Below, piece by piece: positions 39,001-50,117 of a stretch of 64,000 bases of DNA (positions are counted from its first letter, which is position 1; each line of letters starts with the position of its first letter). Below the pieces are notes generated by a model. The model was not told the DNA's origin. It searched no databases and saw only the letters and a list, made by a program, of their open reading frames with translations. The stretch comes from Daphnia pulex (taxonomy: Eukaryota > Arthropoda > Branchiopoda > Diplostraca > Daphniidae): the NCBI RefSeq assembly GCF_021134715.1, contig NC_060022.1:2485001-2549000 (forward strand). The letters run 5' to 3'. The position numbers and the translations under genes are program-made.

Positions 39001-39919
39001 ATAAATAAATAAAAAAGACCATACGACAAAAAAACAAACACAACGCAAGCAAATAATAATGTAAAAAAAAATCCAATGTCCCGATACAACCAGACTCTAC
39101 CACCCGACATGTTTCTCTGACAGCAAAGAGATTTAGTTCCCCCTTATCCTACCTCAAATGTTTTGTTTTGTTTTTCTGTTTTTTTTTTTTTGGTATATGC
39201 AGTATCAATAACACACTTTCTTTTTTTAAATCTAAACTCGTTATTCAAGGAAACCAACAACAGCAAACAACCCCAAAATAGTCGTAATAACAAAAAATAC
39301 GGGTAATCGTATACTACTGACTTTTTGATCCTGCGCAGTCGGGTGTACCAGGCCATGACAGCGCGAACACTACATTTCAAAATAAAACACAATCAAAAAA
39401 AAAAAAAGAAGAAAAAGAAATACAAGAGAAGAAACCTTTGTTAAATACCAGTTTGTGACAGACCAAAGAAAAAATAATAAATTTAATTTAATTTAATTAA
39501 AGAAATTACAAAATTAATTTAAGAAAAAAAAAATGGCAATTAACGTACCGAGTCCATTGCTTCTCGCCGACGCTCCGCGATCGTGCCCGGCCTTCCTGTT
39601 GACAAAAGGACATCCTCCTCTCGGAAGCGACAAGAAGTCCGGCGGGTCCTCCTGACGATGGAGATTTCGATCCTTCCGGCGCCAGGTGAATGGCGTCGTC
39701 ATCTCCTTGCGGGCGAGTGGGACTCAGGACAACAGCCGACGGCGACGGCGGAGCAGAGGCTGACGAGATGTTGAAGGCTGGATGTTGATCCGCTTGATCT
39801 TTAGACTGGCCGCTCATTAATTCTGCATCTGAAGGGTCGGCGGCGTCGGCGGCGTCGACGGCAGCGGAGACGGCAATCAGAGGCGGCGGTGGTGGCGACG
39901 TTGTCGTCTCGGACGTTTC
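24007..39919 (-). CDS. Cngl: Cyclic-nucleotide-gated channel, Cngl type (5' end not found)
   Basis: Eighteen exons stay in frame: 39919-39549, 39369-39322, 38176-37912, 36288-35687, 35063-34809, 32698-32640, 32548-32487, 32379-32291, 30461-30356, 29424-29270, 29030-28944, 28800-28704, 28603-28335, 27707-27443, 27363-26304, 26178-25355, 25216-24959 and 24789-24007, about 1884 aa. After a disordered N-terminus come RQKPP-like basic residues before S1 (LFYWLAFLALWVLYN), S4/S5 (RFLRLTKLYRVFAFYY), S5 (VNLVHILLMLAHWFGCFYYL), pore WSTLTLTTIGDLPTPE, and S6 (YIFTIASYLIGVFIFATIVG). The C-linker follows (LYMRHHKVPRSMQRRVQRWY), then the cyclic-nucleotide-binding domain (FTPGDMICRRGEVAREMFII, GDFFGEIGIL, RTADVRSVGY). 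A tail of about 1000 residues, rich in Pro/Ser, ends EKWYWSYPPP. The family conducts cations in neurons when bound by cGMP or cAMP. The first exon begins at an acceptor (phase 0), so the start codon lies further right. Confidence 0.92.
26304..27363 (-). other. Cngl: Cngl exon of 1060 bp encoding a polyproline-rich tail
   Basis: One large GC-rich exon in the post-CNBD tail. It carries a 'LFQRLKLLRQRELEKEKQQQQ' type helix start, then PPPLPPPLPPTPP, PSPPPRPLAPPRPPAP and basic Ser-rich stretches such as RRKKPPRRAQTL. The Pro runs are candidate SH3, WW or EVH1 ligands. The next exon repeats the pattern VLPFVKRLKILNERQKIVEL, so two short helical modules of similar shape flank the Pro-rich segment. 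The opposite strand has long open frames only because of GC-skewed codons. Confidence 0.8.
29271..34808. other. Cngl introns
   Basis: Introns of 0.1 to 2.1 kb separate the transmembrane and CNBD exons. They contain many homopolymers (C runs near 30114 and 31424, G runs near 29450 and 29858) and no recognisable nested gene, transposon domain or RNA gene. The largest gaps are 34809-32698 and 32291-30461. Open frames here are not supported by composition or family resemblance. Confidence 0.5.
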
Positions 39920-42900
39920 CTATTTCACGATCAATATGGAATCAATAACGCAAGTTTTTTTGCCATAGTAAATATAAGCACGTTCGCCATGCACAATTTC
40001 AAAACGGTACAGTGTACACGGCGCGCTCCGCCAGCTAGAGTTGATCAAGCTTTTCATTGCCGTAGCCTTTGTTGTTGTTACGTCAATCCCGAGTACACAG
40101 TAATACTTTGAAGGAAAAAATAAATAAATATAGAAAACGGAAAATCCCAGCTCGCCCTAGCATTCAAGTCTCAAATATCCGGATCTATAAGATCCCCCTA
40201 TACTACTCGTGCATATATTCTAGTCGAATTCGATCCGGGCCCGTTATTGTCATCACTCGAATGTAATACAAATAAGTTTGTGTTGCCTATGTACACTACT
40301 TGGTCTCTCCTGCCATTTGTCATACTCGAGATATCCGTAGCTGCTGCTGAGCACTGCTGCTGCTCCGGGATTTTGTTCGCATCAGTTGACTCTCGTCCGA
40401 TATACACAAACGTATATACAGACAACCATCTCTGTTTTTCCGTTTTTTCTTTTTTTGGTGGGGGGTCATATCCGCCGAAGCCCCACTACGGTATGACGTT
40501 ATTTATTACAAGACGATGAAGGGGCTTTGATCATGAACATATGATGATCAAATCGGTTAATGGATCTATAAAAGAGTGGTCGACTGTGTACGATGGCGGG
40601 CTCGACGGATTGATTGAACAGCGCAGTCGTATTGCTTTCCGGGGTTGGCGGATTACGAGTCACAAAGTGTGTGGAACTTGTGTGTGTGCTCAAGTCCCAC
40701 TGTTTCCTTATCGTTTCTTCTCGACGGGTTGGAATAAGCGCGGCGCAAAAGCCTACTAGCCCTCCCTCTCTTTTTCGGCAAAGATATTGGATCAATTTGG
40801 AGGCAGTAGAGTATAGGTGGAGACGACCAAGCGACGAATAGATGAATCTCTTCTATTCGCTGCTGACTCACTACTTGGCGCTGGATTCATAAAATTTACG
40901 GGTGTCCCACCGCGCCATGATTTCACCACGACAACGCGCCGCCAAACCAATATATGAAATCAACTCCGGGTGTTCCGGCGATGCGAGTCCCACATTATAA
41001 ACTGATTTGAGTCGCCCACATCAAATCGGATAGGGCCCGGCCGCTCTGAGCTATACAGAACTGTGTCGAATTTTCCAAAACTAGCTGGCCTTTTATTTAT
41101 ACGCATCGTTAAAGGAACTTGATTTCAACGGGCGATTCTCCGAAGGTTATTTTAACCTGGATTTCTGATCAATACTAACAAATTTAAAAGGTTAGTACCA
41201 CCAAATTTGACTCTCCCCATCTCCCTCCCTCTCTCCCCTTTTATCTAATTGCTTGCCTAGCTGCTTGGCTGCTTCGTTTATTATGTGTCGACTTGAGAGA
41301 GACCGTAGGCAAATTCAATTCACCTGGGACTTGAACTATCCTAAAAGGGAACAAGACAAGCAATACTTTAATAGGACCAAATTTCCTCTCCGACTCTTCG
41401 CCTAGCATTACCTTAATAAATCAACGAATTTAACATGCTACTAATGGATATCAAAACTGTTATCGTAGCTATTAAAAAACAAACCCTCACACATATCAGC
41501 GGTGTTTTTAATATGCGCTCAAATAAACCCACGCAAAATGAGATTCTTTTCTTTTTATTTTCCCCCAATATCACTGAAAGCGCAACATTTCTCTTGGTGA
41601 TTTTTGTAAAATTTTGGGTGGTATGCCAACGCAATAAGAAACGGACGAACTCACGAAATCAAACGGAAAATCTAATTAAATGATAGCACAGCCCTATATC
41701 CGCTGTCTGTTGCTTACGAAATGACAGATGGCAGAACATTTTAAAATGTTTCCATTGTGCGTCACCAGATTCTTTCCGTTCACATTTTATTTATTTATTT
41801 CATTTTTTATCTCCTAACCGAAAAAGTTATTTAATGATTTTTCCATTAAGATTACGTTTGGCGACTCGGGAGAGTTGGTTCTATACTCAAAGAGTCTGCA
41901 ACGTTATTAAATATTAATCGCACGTCAGATGCTGGGCGAGCAGCTCCACGTCAGCGATCCATCAAAATCAAAAATTTATATCATTTCCTTAAAGAAGAAA
42001 TTGAACGCAAACTCACTAAATAACTGAGAGAGCCAGCCAGGACGGCTGGCCCGTGGAATTGATTTTAAAACGACGTGACTAGGGTGCATTTATATATAGA
42101 GACCGACTTTTAACCAGAAATATATTGGGCTAATTCAATCGATGCAAAATAACTGCATCGGGCGACGAAAAGCGTCCGCTACACTCCCGACTGAATGTCA
42201 GGCGAAAATCAGGGATTCGAGGGAACTACTTTTACCTTATTTCTTTGCTTCTATTTCGACTCTAAACGTTCTATTCAGTTAGTTAACTTCGTTTTAGCTC
42301 GGAAAGAAAGAAAAGAAAAGACGCCAAAGCGAAATGTGCGATACTTAACTAAAGAATGGAAATTGCGCATAGGCTGGCATCAGAATCTGAAAGAATAAGA
42401 TTGGAGGGGGGAGGAGCGAAAAAATGCGAACCTGGCACGCAGCCCGCCATAAAAGAAAATCTGGAACGATCGTCAATTTTTCCCTATTTGGTTTTATTCA
42501 AATCAAATTCACCACAAGAGATGCGCCATTCTTCTTTTACAAAGTCGACGACCATCAATTCTTTTGAAAGGGGTCGTCGTCGAATGTATAATAAAGGTAA
42601 AAGTGAATAATCTACTGCGATTGGCTCAGAATAATTCAAATGGATTTCGTTTACCGCATCAACGTATAAAAGAGCAGCAGCGCAGACACCACGGTCGGTG
42701 AAAAGCAATGCGACTCGTTAGCCATCGGTTCTACTGCCGTCAATGTAATTACGCGTCGATGATTTTCGGGGGGAAAAAAGTTGATTGGCAGATCATTAAT
42801 GAGGTGGAGGTGCACACATATCGGAAACGTGAGAGCAACGGAAGCTGTTGGATCTAACAATGGAACTTGGAAAAAAGAGGATATAGCCGGGCTGTGAGAT

Positions 42901-43638
42901 GGAGAGTGATCGTGACGAACGACACAGATCGTGACTATCGGCCCTTGCCCATCTGTCATGTCAATTTGAAGGCCGAAACAATGAAGCGCATTTCGTCGGA
43001 AAATCTTGACCAACAAACACTAGCCGGTTGCTTATGACAACGCTAATCCATAGCGATACAATAGTCACGAGAACGCGAAACGAATTGGTGCATGACTGGT
43101 CAGGGCTAGGCTAGCTTCCTATCTCTGACCGAGTTCTGAAATAGTATCAGCGTCCAGCATCTATCGGGACCGATCCAGGATCCACCCTCTCTCATGATGT
43201 GCGGTCGATGAGACTAATTTCCGTGTGGTTTTAATGAAAGCAGTCGATATATAAGACCCAAAGGCCTGCAAACAGCTTGGCACGGTAGAATAGAGAAGGA
43301 AAATCGCGTAGGACGTTTCTCTTTGTTCTCAGCTTTTTCGGCGAGTCATCATCATCGTGATTTACTTCGGTAAATGTCACATATTCCACCCCCCCCCCCC
43401 CTCCTCTACACGGATAATAACGTCTGATCAATCGTTAAACAAACCCTGGTTTAACTCTCAACCAAAATTGGCGGTTTTTCGTCGAAATCAATACAAGCTT
43501 AGGGAAAAAACCCACAACAGCAGCAGTAGCAGAAACCACGCACACACACACAATAAGCTATGTACCTGACTAAATAAATAACCAAAGTTGGAAGGTGCAG
43601 CACCCTCCAGCGTCGCACACAAATCGTGAAAATCATTA

Positions 43639-43673
<35 letters not shown>

Positions 43674-46600
43674 TTTGACATTTGCCAGCGTGAACAAAGT
43701 TCCCGAGTAGGTATATACGGTAGTAACCCTGTAAACGCAAAATAGAGTCTCAACTTGGAAGGTAAGAAGCTAGGGAAATACGTAAGCACCGCCAACCTTA
43801 GCCGTCATCCACAGAAGACTTAAAAGTTGACAGTAAATTTTTTTCCATGTTGGGGGACGATGGAGGATTTGTAAAGAAAACAACACAGTTCAGCTACATT
43901 ACCGGGGAGGAATATTCTTATGGATTTTTGTAAGGTGGAAAAACAACCGACATGGAAAATGAGACTATTCAGCATCCGAACTTACCATGACGTAGAAGGA
44001 AATCGGCGACACTAATCGATCAAAAGTACTCAATAAATAACAACTAGACGATAATCGATAAGAATTTCGTCGTCAATTCAATAGTTTTCCACCTTGTTTT
44101 TGTTTTAATTATTTTCACTGAACAAAAGTCACGGCGCTACTAAGGTTAGTACACGCAGTCACAGATAGACACGCAATCACAGACACACAAAAGACTCGCA
44201 CTCGGAATAACGATGGTCACACAGACACACGCACCAAAAGTCGCAACATTGTTTTGAAAATAGGAAACAAAAAGGTGGTTCGGTGTGGCTCCCGGTGACT
44301 GAGGGAGGGGGTGGGGGGGATGAGAGAGACCTGGAGCGCGTCGACACCGCGTCCGGTCTGCTTGAAAGACCCACCGGTACTGCGAGCGATCCTGCCGGCT
44401 GCCACAAGGTACTGTACAAGTAGTAGGATGATATGGCAACGCAAAGGTAGACGAGCGGCCGGAGAGTAGATAGATAGACTCACGCGTGGTGGGCGGGAAC
44501 AAGGCGACAAGAAAAGAATGTTTCATTTTCATCTATTTCGTTATTAAGTTTGATTTGATAAGAACTAAGAAAAGTTTCGAAAAAGAAATTGGGAATGGCA
44601 CAGGTAAAAGGTGAAAATGAAACTTTTTGTTTTTAAACTTTTAGAATGTTGTAATAGGAGGTAGAGGCTGTTATTTCAAATGAAATCAGAAAATACATAA
44701 GAAAAGAAAAAAAGGTCTACAACTTCCGGCGGCCAAAAGAACCTTTTTATTTTAGTCATCCCTAACTCCACGTTAAAATGATATGCGCACCTTTAATCCT
44801 TTTTTTCTTTTTACTCACTCCACCCCAAGTATTACCGAATTTTTCACAAAACATTGAGACATTATATTTCCAGGTTTACTTTTCTACGAAAACGAAACCT
44901 TTTTTTTTATGTCAGAGAATTTTCACAACGACAATTTAAAAAAAAAAAGGCGAAAAAGGGGAGGAATCCGGATAATATCACGATAAAAAAAGGTTTACAG
45001 AGGAAAAAGAGATTCAGATCTACATATACTATACAGCAGGGCGCCGACAACACACACACACACTATACTGCGTAGTTAGATGGTATGGATAAAAGGTATT
45101 AGATAAGGTATACAACATATAGCGACGGAGTCATGAAAGAATCACGAACGATATATTTACGCACATTGACAGTGTCTTTTCAGCCCTTAAGACTCCGGAG
45201 AAAATGACACGGGGCATTTTCAGACTTCAATCTAAATGAGAATATCAAAAAAAGGTGACAATCTTCTTAGACTTGAAATCCCTTGAGTCGCACCCACACA
45301 CCCACCACGCTGTACCCCAAGTTTTTAAAAGTCGGGAAACTATAGATTGAATACAACACGTATTGATTCCCCCCCATCAAGGAGCCATAGGGGAAACCCC
45401 CCCAAAATAAATAGAAATAAGTAAATACATTTTTTTCGTGAAACAATATCTGGAAGGAAAATTAGCTTGCGCGCTCCTCCCATAACACAACCGGGGCGTC
45501 GGAGCGTCGGAGGAATCGATCTTGAAAAGTGGAAGGTAACAGTTTGTGGCATCACTGTCGCTAACTATAAACACTCGCGATCACGTTGCTGTGCACTACT
45601 TGCCCTAGCGCGCATAATGGATATTGACATCTGGCGCACCCCCGGAATGATTGCGTACGCTACCGGCGTGTGCATAGTTTACCCTGTATCTATATAAATA
45701 TACCTGCGAGTTATAGTTAGTTGAATTGGGCTTATTAGTGCACGCAAACTAATGGTTATACGCAGGAATCACGAAAGGCGGACGGGAACACGCAACAGCA
45801 GCAGCAGCAATTTGAGATCAACGTTCGATCTCTTTTCTTCTTCCAGCCGAGTCTCATCTTCAAAACCTGGCGGTTACAAAACTTTATTAAAGATTCGCCC
45901 GGCACAAAATGGGGGGGATTTTTTGGGGTGGGTGGGTTATATCGAACAAGGACAAATTGTCGTAAGAAAAAGAACGTGATGGTATAGTAGAAATTGTGGA
46001 ATTTCCTTTTAAGTGGTGATTTGTTATCTTATATATAGGAAAAAGGGGGGCGGGAGGAGCTGAAATTGGTCAAAGATTTATGATCGTCAGAAAAAGTCTA
46101 GAAAGAGAGACAGCTTTGATGGTCTAATTATTTTGATGGACGGTCGCTCATCTCCCTGCTCACCGACCCAACTCGGCGCAGAGAACCGGAGATGGCGGGG
46201 GGAGAAGGTTTGGAAAGACGCGATTTTTCAGAGTGATTGGGTAACATTCCAGTTTTCTCTCTTTTTTCTTTTACCAGTAGTGGGGCAGCTCTAGTATAAA
46301 AGTAGGATGAGCGGACGCAATACAGCCAAAGAAAAAGAAGACTATACACAATCAGGATGCCATATCATCGCCGCCTCTTCCAGCCATTACGATCCCGCCG
46401 CTGTGTACTACACGCATGGATATGCCCTAGTCCTCGCACGCACTGGCCATCGATTTCTTGTACACACGGTGCGGGACGAGCGCCATGATCGCGTAAGAAG
46501 ACTCGCAAGCGCTCACGAGCGCGCGACCCGACCCAATCCCATTACCCAGACACTAGACGACGACGACGAAGAAGAGAGAGAGAGACCCGCATACAACGGA

Positions 46601-48005
46601 AGGAAGGTTCTTTCTTTTTCTCTCCAGCAACGAGTTTGCGCTCCTGCCGAGTATTTTGTCTCCGCTTCCTCCCGCTTTCACCCCCCCCCCCCCCTCTCTC
46701 TATGGATTGTGTAGGCCTTCCCGTTTTTCTTTTTGGGTCGGCCTCTCGACGACAGGTTCATTAATTGAGCGGGACACCAGCAAACTACGGGAGACAACAG
46801 CCGTTGATGAGGTGTGTGGGGGGGGATGAGCAGAAAACCTGCGACCCACAAAAGCGCGTGATAATCAAGTGACTCTCTCGTTTCCTTTTCTTTCTTTTTT
46901 TTTTCCCAGCGTGCCGGTGTTCAATCGCCAAGCAAAAGGAGCCATTGGAATGGCGCTCGATCGTGAGTGATCGCTCTCTCCTTTTTTTCCCCTTTTTTCC
47001 TGCTTATCTTTCACTTGAGTGACTCGTCATCGCCGGGGTCGAGCATCCACAACGCCGAGAACATTGCCATCGATTGGCCGTGACGTCCGTAATACTCCGG
47101 CACGATTGGGGGAAAAAAACAAATAGGAGAGGAGAAACAACAAGGGGAGGTGAAGGAGTACAAGAACAAAAAAAATCATTCATAGAGGAATTTTGCAAAT
47201 GTCAAATCAAAAGGGGGAAACTACCTCGATAAATCAAAATAAAATGCTGCGTAGTTTTGGAACGAAAGATAAATTTGCATGTCATTTCGACTGATTTTCC
47301 AGTTAGATTCGTGGTCGCTAGACTGCTCCTTTGAAATGACTGTTGTTTCTTTATCGAACCGAGAGAGAAAGAGAGAGAAAAAAGTTTAGAATCCTGGCCG
47401 TATACCTTTGCCTGTACAGGATCAATAGTGACTGCCGTTTCCCTTTTTTTACTTTTCTGAAATTCCGGGTATGTTCTTCCTATGAAGAAATCTTCCGGCA
47501 CACATCAAAAGCCATCGGGGAAAAAAGGGGAGATGGCCGTCTAGCCGTGGTTATATAGAGAGCGCTAGGTTGCAAATCGATCCTCATTTCTCTCTTAGCT
47601 GCTCGATGCTGCTGGCTAGGCTATTCATTTCTAGATTGATGATCGCGATCCAACGTTTGAATGGAAAGGAAATCAAAAAAAGAAAGAAAGGAACGGGGCA
47701 AACTCTGTGTAAACGCTATTCACAAATCTTGTCAATATGGCTCCTTTTCAATGCTGTACGACTGATCAGAGAGGGGGGAGAGAAACATGAGATATATAGG
47801 TCGCGCGTGCCATCCCACCGTGTTCTGATTAACTCAGCCCCCCCCCCCATTTGCATAGCGAGAGATATTAAATATTTCAATGATTGCCGTTTGAATGATA
47901 AAGCGAGGAGAGAACGAGACAGTTAAGTGGTAGTAGGAAAGATGGGGGGGGGGGAGTGAAATTTGACTTTACGAGCTGCTAGTAAGAGTAGGCTACTACG
48001 GTACA
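39920..48005. other. Region holding the missing Cngl 5' exons and promoter
   Basis: 8.1 kb with no secure exon. Two weak candidates exist on the minus strand. One is 44411-44331: 81 bp between TTGTACAG and CCAG/GTCTCT, open in two frames and phase-compatible with the 39919 exon. The other is about 47096-47014, an open stretch reading YYGRHGQSMAMFSALW followed by MLDPGDDESLK and a stop. Also present are a 32-A tract (43640-43671) and C or G runs near 43388, 46680, 47839 and 47945. I see no transposase, reverse transcriptase or tRNA. Confidence 0.4.
43640..43671 (+). repeat. Poly(A) tract of 32 bases
   Basis: Uninterrupted A32 inside the presumed Cngl 5' intron region. It could be the tail of an old retroposed sequence, but no upstream element or target-site duplication is recognisable. 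Confidence 0.7.
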
Positions 48006-49830
48006 TTATTTCTCCGGATGAATAGGCAAAGTCGTGCCATTCAAACTCCAGCACGTGGGGATGTTGACCTCCTTTTTGAGTCTGGCCGTTTCGGCCGTTC
48101 GACCGCGGACAATTGCCGCCTGGTGACGTTGTAATAGGACTGTTTCAAGGTAAGCCTGATTGAATCTCGTCCAAAAGTGTTGAAACGGTTCCGACAGCAA
48201 ACAATTGGCCGGGGGCGAATCGGAAGAGGAGGAGCTGGATGGCCGATGATCCGCTTTCAGTAGTCGGCAGCGCTGGGCCGATCGCAGAATCAACACGCCT
48301 TGCTTGACGAGCTGCTCGAGGTGCTCGGCGGCGTCGCTGGAGTTGGCCGCCACGGCTTTGAGTCTCTCGGCGTGCTGCTGCTGTTGTTTGAGCAATCGGA
48401 GTCGCCAGCGCTCCCGCCTCTCGTGCAGCTCGTTGCGGCGCTCCATCAATTCCTGTGCGCCTTGCTCGTGACAGTTGCGCTTCTCCTGGATTTGGTTGAC
48501 AGCCTTGGCGAGCTTTTCGAGACGAATTTCGGCGATGCGCTGCTGCTCGTAGGCGATTTGATCCCTCCTACGCAATAGCGAGTACAAGGCCCAGCGTTGT
48601 TCGTCCAACTCGCCACTATCGACGCAATTTTCGTGTAATTGCTGCCAGCTGTGCTCTAAGCGACGAGGAACACTGTTAGATCTCTCGACACACAATACTA
48701 CTTTGTAGACTCGGGGATTTCTTACCTAAGCGGCGCTCCAGGTTCTGGCAGATTGTCTGCTCTTCTTCCAATCCCTGCAAACAGACACAACAGATTACCG
48801 GAAGGTTAAGAGAATGACGCCCCCAAACGTGTTGGGGGCCTTTTTATTTATATAGATAAAGAGGGGTACTATAATGGCACACATTAGCTTGACACGATTT
48901 ATATGTACCTGATTAATGATATCATCTTTACGGATTTGGAAATTGGCTTTCTGAGCTGTGTAGCTTTCGCGATAATGAGATTGCAGAGTGCTGATAGTCG
49001 AGAGCAGGGAACGCTTCTCTTGCTGGTGACAAGTCATGGCCGAAGTATAGTCTGTCACTATCGTCGCTTTGAATAAATTACTTTCCTGTTGATAAACATT
49101 TGCCAGTATGTTCAGTCTGGAGACATGCTCATCTATGGATTTTAATAAAACTATAGCCCAGATTAGGTTAGTTTAAATGTGTTTTTATACCAAAAGTTCT
49201 GTCTGTTTCTAGTTTTTGAATGTTGCAAAGTTGAACGAAATCCAATCCATTTTGAAGCAGAGATTCCATCAGCCGGTTAATTTCTGTGATATTCTCGCTG
49301 TAGCGCTTGTCAAAATCCAATTTCATTAACTGTTGCAAAAATAAATTTTAATGAAATTGGCACAATAAAGTCAACATTTCAAGACAAACAAATAAAAATT
49401 TTTGCTAATTTTATACTTCCAATTCCCTGGAAAGTTCCTGGCTTTTCGCATCTCGAAGGACATGCCTCCATTTCTCAATCAATTTACTTTGATTAAGACG
49501 AGTCAAGTTCTGCTCTTTCAGAAGTTTGTGCTGTTTGGAAATGATTACATAATTAGTCACACAATTAGTATTATGAGTGTCTGTTTCTCTTCTGCTAGCA
49601 AACATTTGAAAATATCTTACCCTGAGAAAAGAATTGATTAATTCTTCTCTCATCCTTCTCCTTTCTTCCTCCACCGCAGCACGTTGCTCTTGTTGCCTGT
49701 TCTTGGCATCTTCGCTCAACTTGGGTTTGGCCTTCTTTTTGCCACCCTTTTTCTTACCCTCTCCTTTTGTGCCTTTTCCTTTCTTTCCACCACCAGCTTT
49801 CCACTTGTCTGATTTCTTCCCGCCAGCCAT
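48006..49830 (-). CDS. DRC2: Dynein regulatory complex subunit 2 (CCDC65/DRC2)
   Basis: Six exons: 49830-49621, 49530-49417, 49329-49191, 49132-48909, 48774-48726 and 48655-48006, about 461 aa (human 484). The N-terminus is a Lys/Gly-rich stretch, then coiled coil. The family signature 'LNQSKLIEKWRHVLRDAKSQEL' corresponds to the human NKINTQWRTVLREVKTREL segment; HNVDQL- and FQSMW-like regions follow, and the C-terminal half matches the LLKLAEICR..FWKRYN layout (LILRSAQRCRLLKADH, FQHFWTRFNQAYLE). The family forms the base of the nexin-dynein regulatory complex that links axonemal doublets in motile cilia and flagella. The start is the Met preceding the basic stretch. A near-match to an RFX X-box lies 124-137 bp upstream. 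Confidence 0.88.
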
Positions 49831-49953
49831 TATTGTATACCGTTACTAATTGAAACAAGTTTTCAACGACGACTGTATCATCCGTGTTTCAAACAACACA
49901 CTGACGGCGAAGGTGAAATTACCTTCGCCCACATCGATTCGACAAAGTTTGAC

Positions 49954-49967
49954 GTTGCCGGGGTTAC
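49954..49967. promoter_or_regulatory. X-box-like RFX site upstream of DRC2
   Basis: GTTGCCGGGGTTAC fits the X-box consensus GTNRCC-N(0-3)-RGYAAC with a 2-base spacer and one mismatch (GGTTAC for RGYAAC). RFX factors drive ciliary genes in animals, and the site lies about 130 bp upstream of the DRC2 start codon. The motif match is seen; binding is inferred. Confidence 0.4.
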
Positions 49968-50117
49968 AATTTTCCTCCCAAAAAAGATCAACGCGATGTT
50001 GCCAGTTATATCATCAAATCAGTGTATTTGTATGTAACAAATTGTAATTGCGTACACAAAGAGGACCATGTCACTCTGATTGATTGCAGACAATCGTAAA
50101 TTTTAAAAGGGAAAATT

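Noticed and set aside
42030-42055. Short perfect hairpin AGCCAGCC-AGGAC-GGCTGGC as a microRNA precursor
   Set aside because: The stem is only about 8 bp, far too short for a pre-miRNA.
43488-43795. Hydrophobic minus-strand proteins with poly-Phe
   Set aside because: The Phe run is the translation of the poly(A)/T tract; an artefact.
46307-46714. Plus-strand protein of 135 residues starting near a TATAAAAG
   Set aside because: Composition is driven by repeats and a C run; no initiator at the right spacing and no homology.
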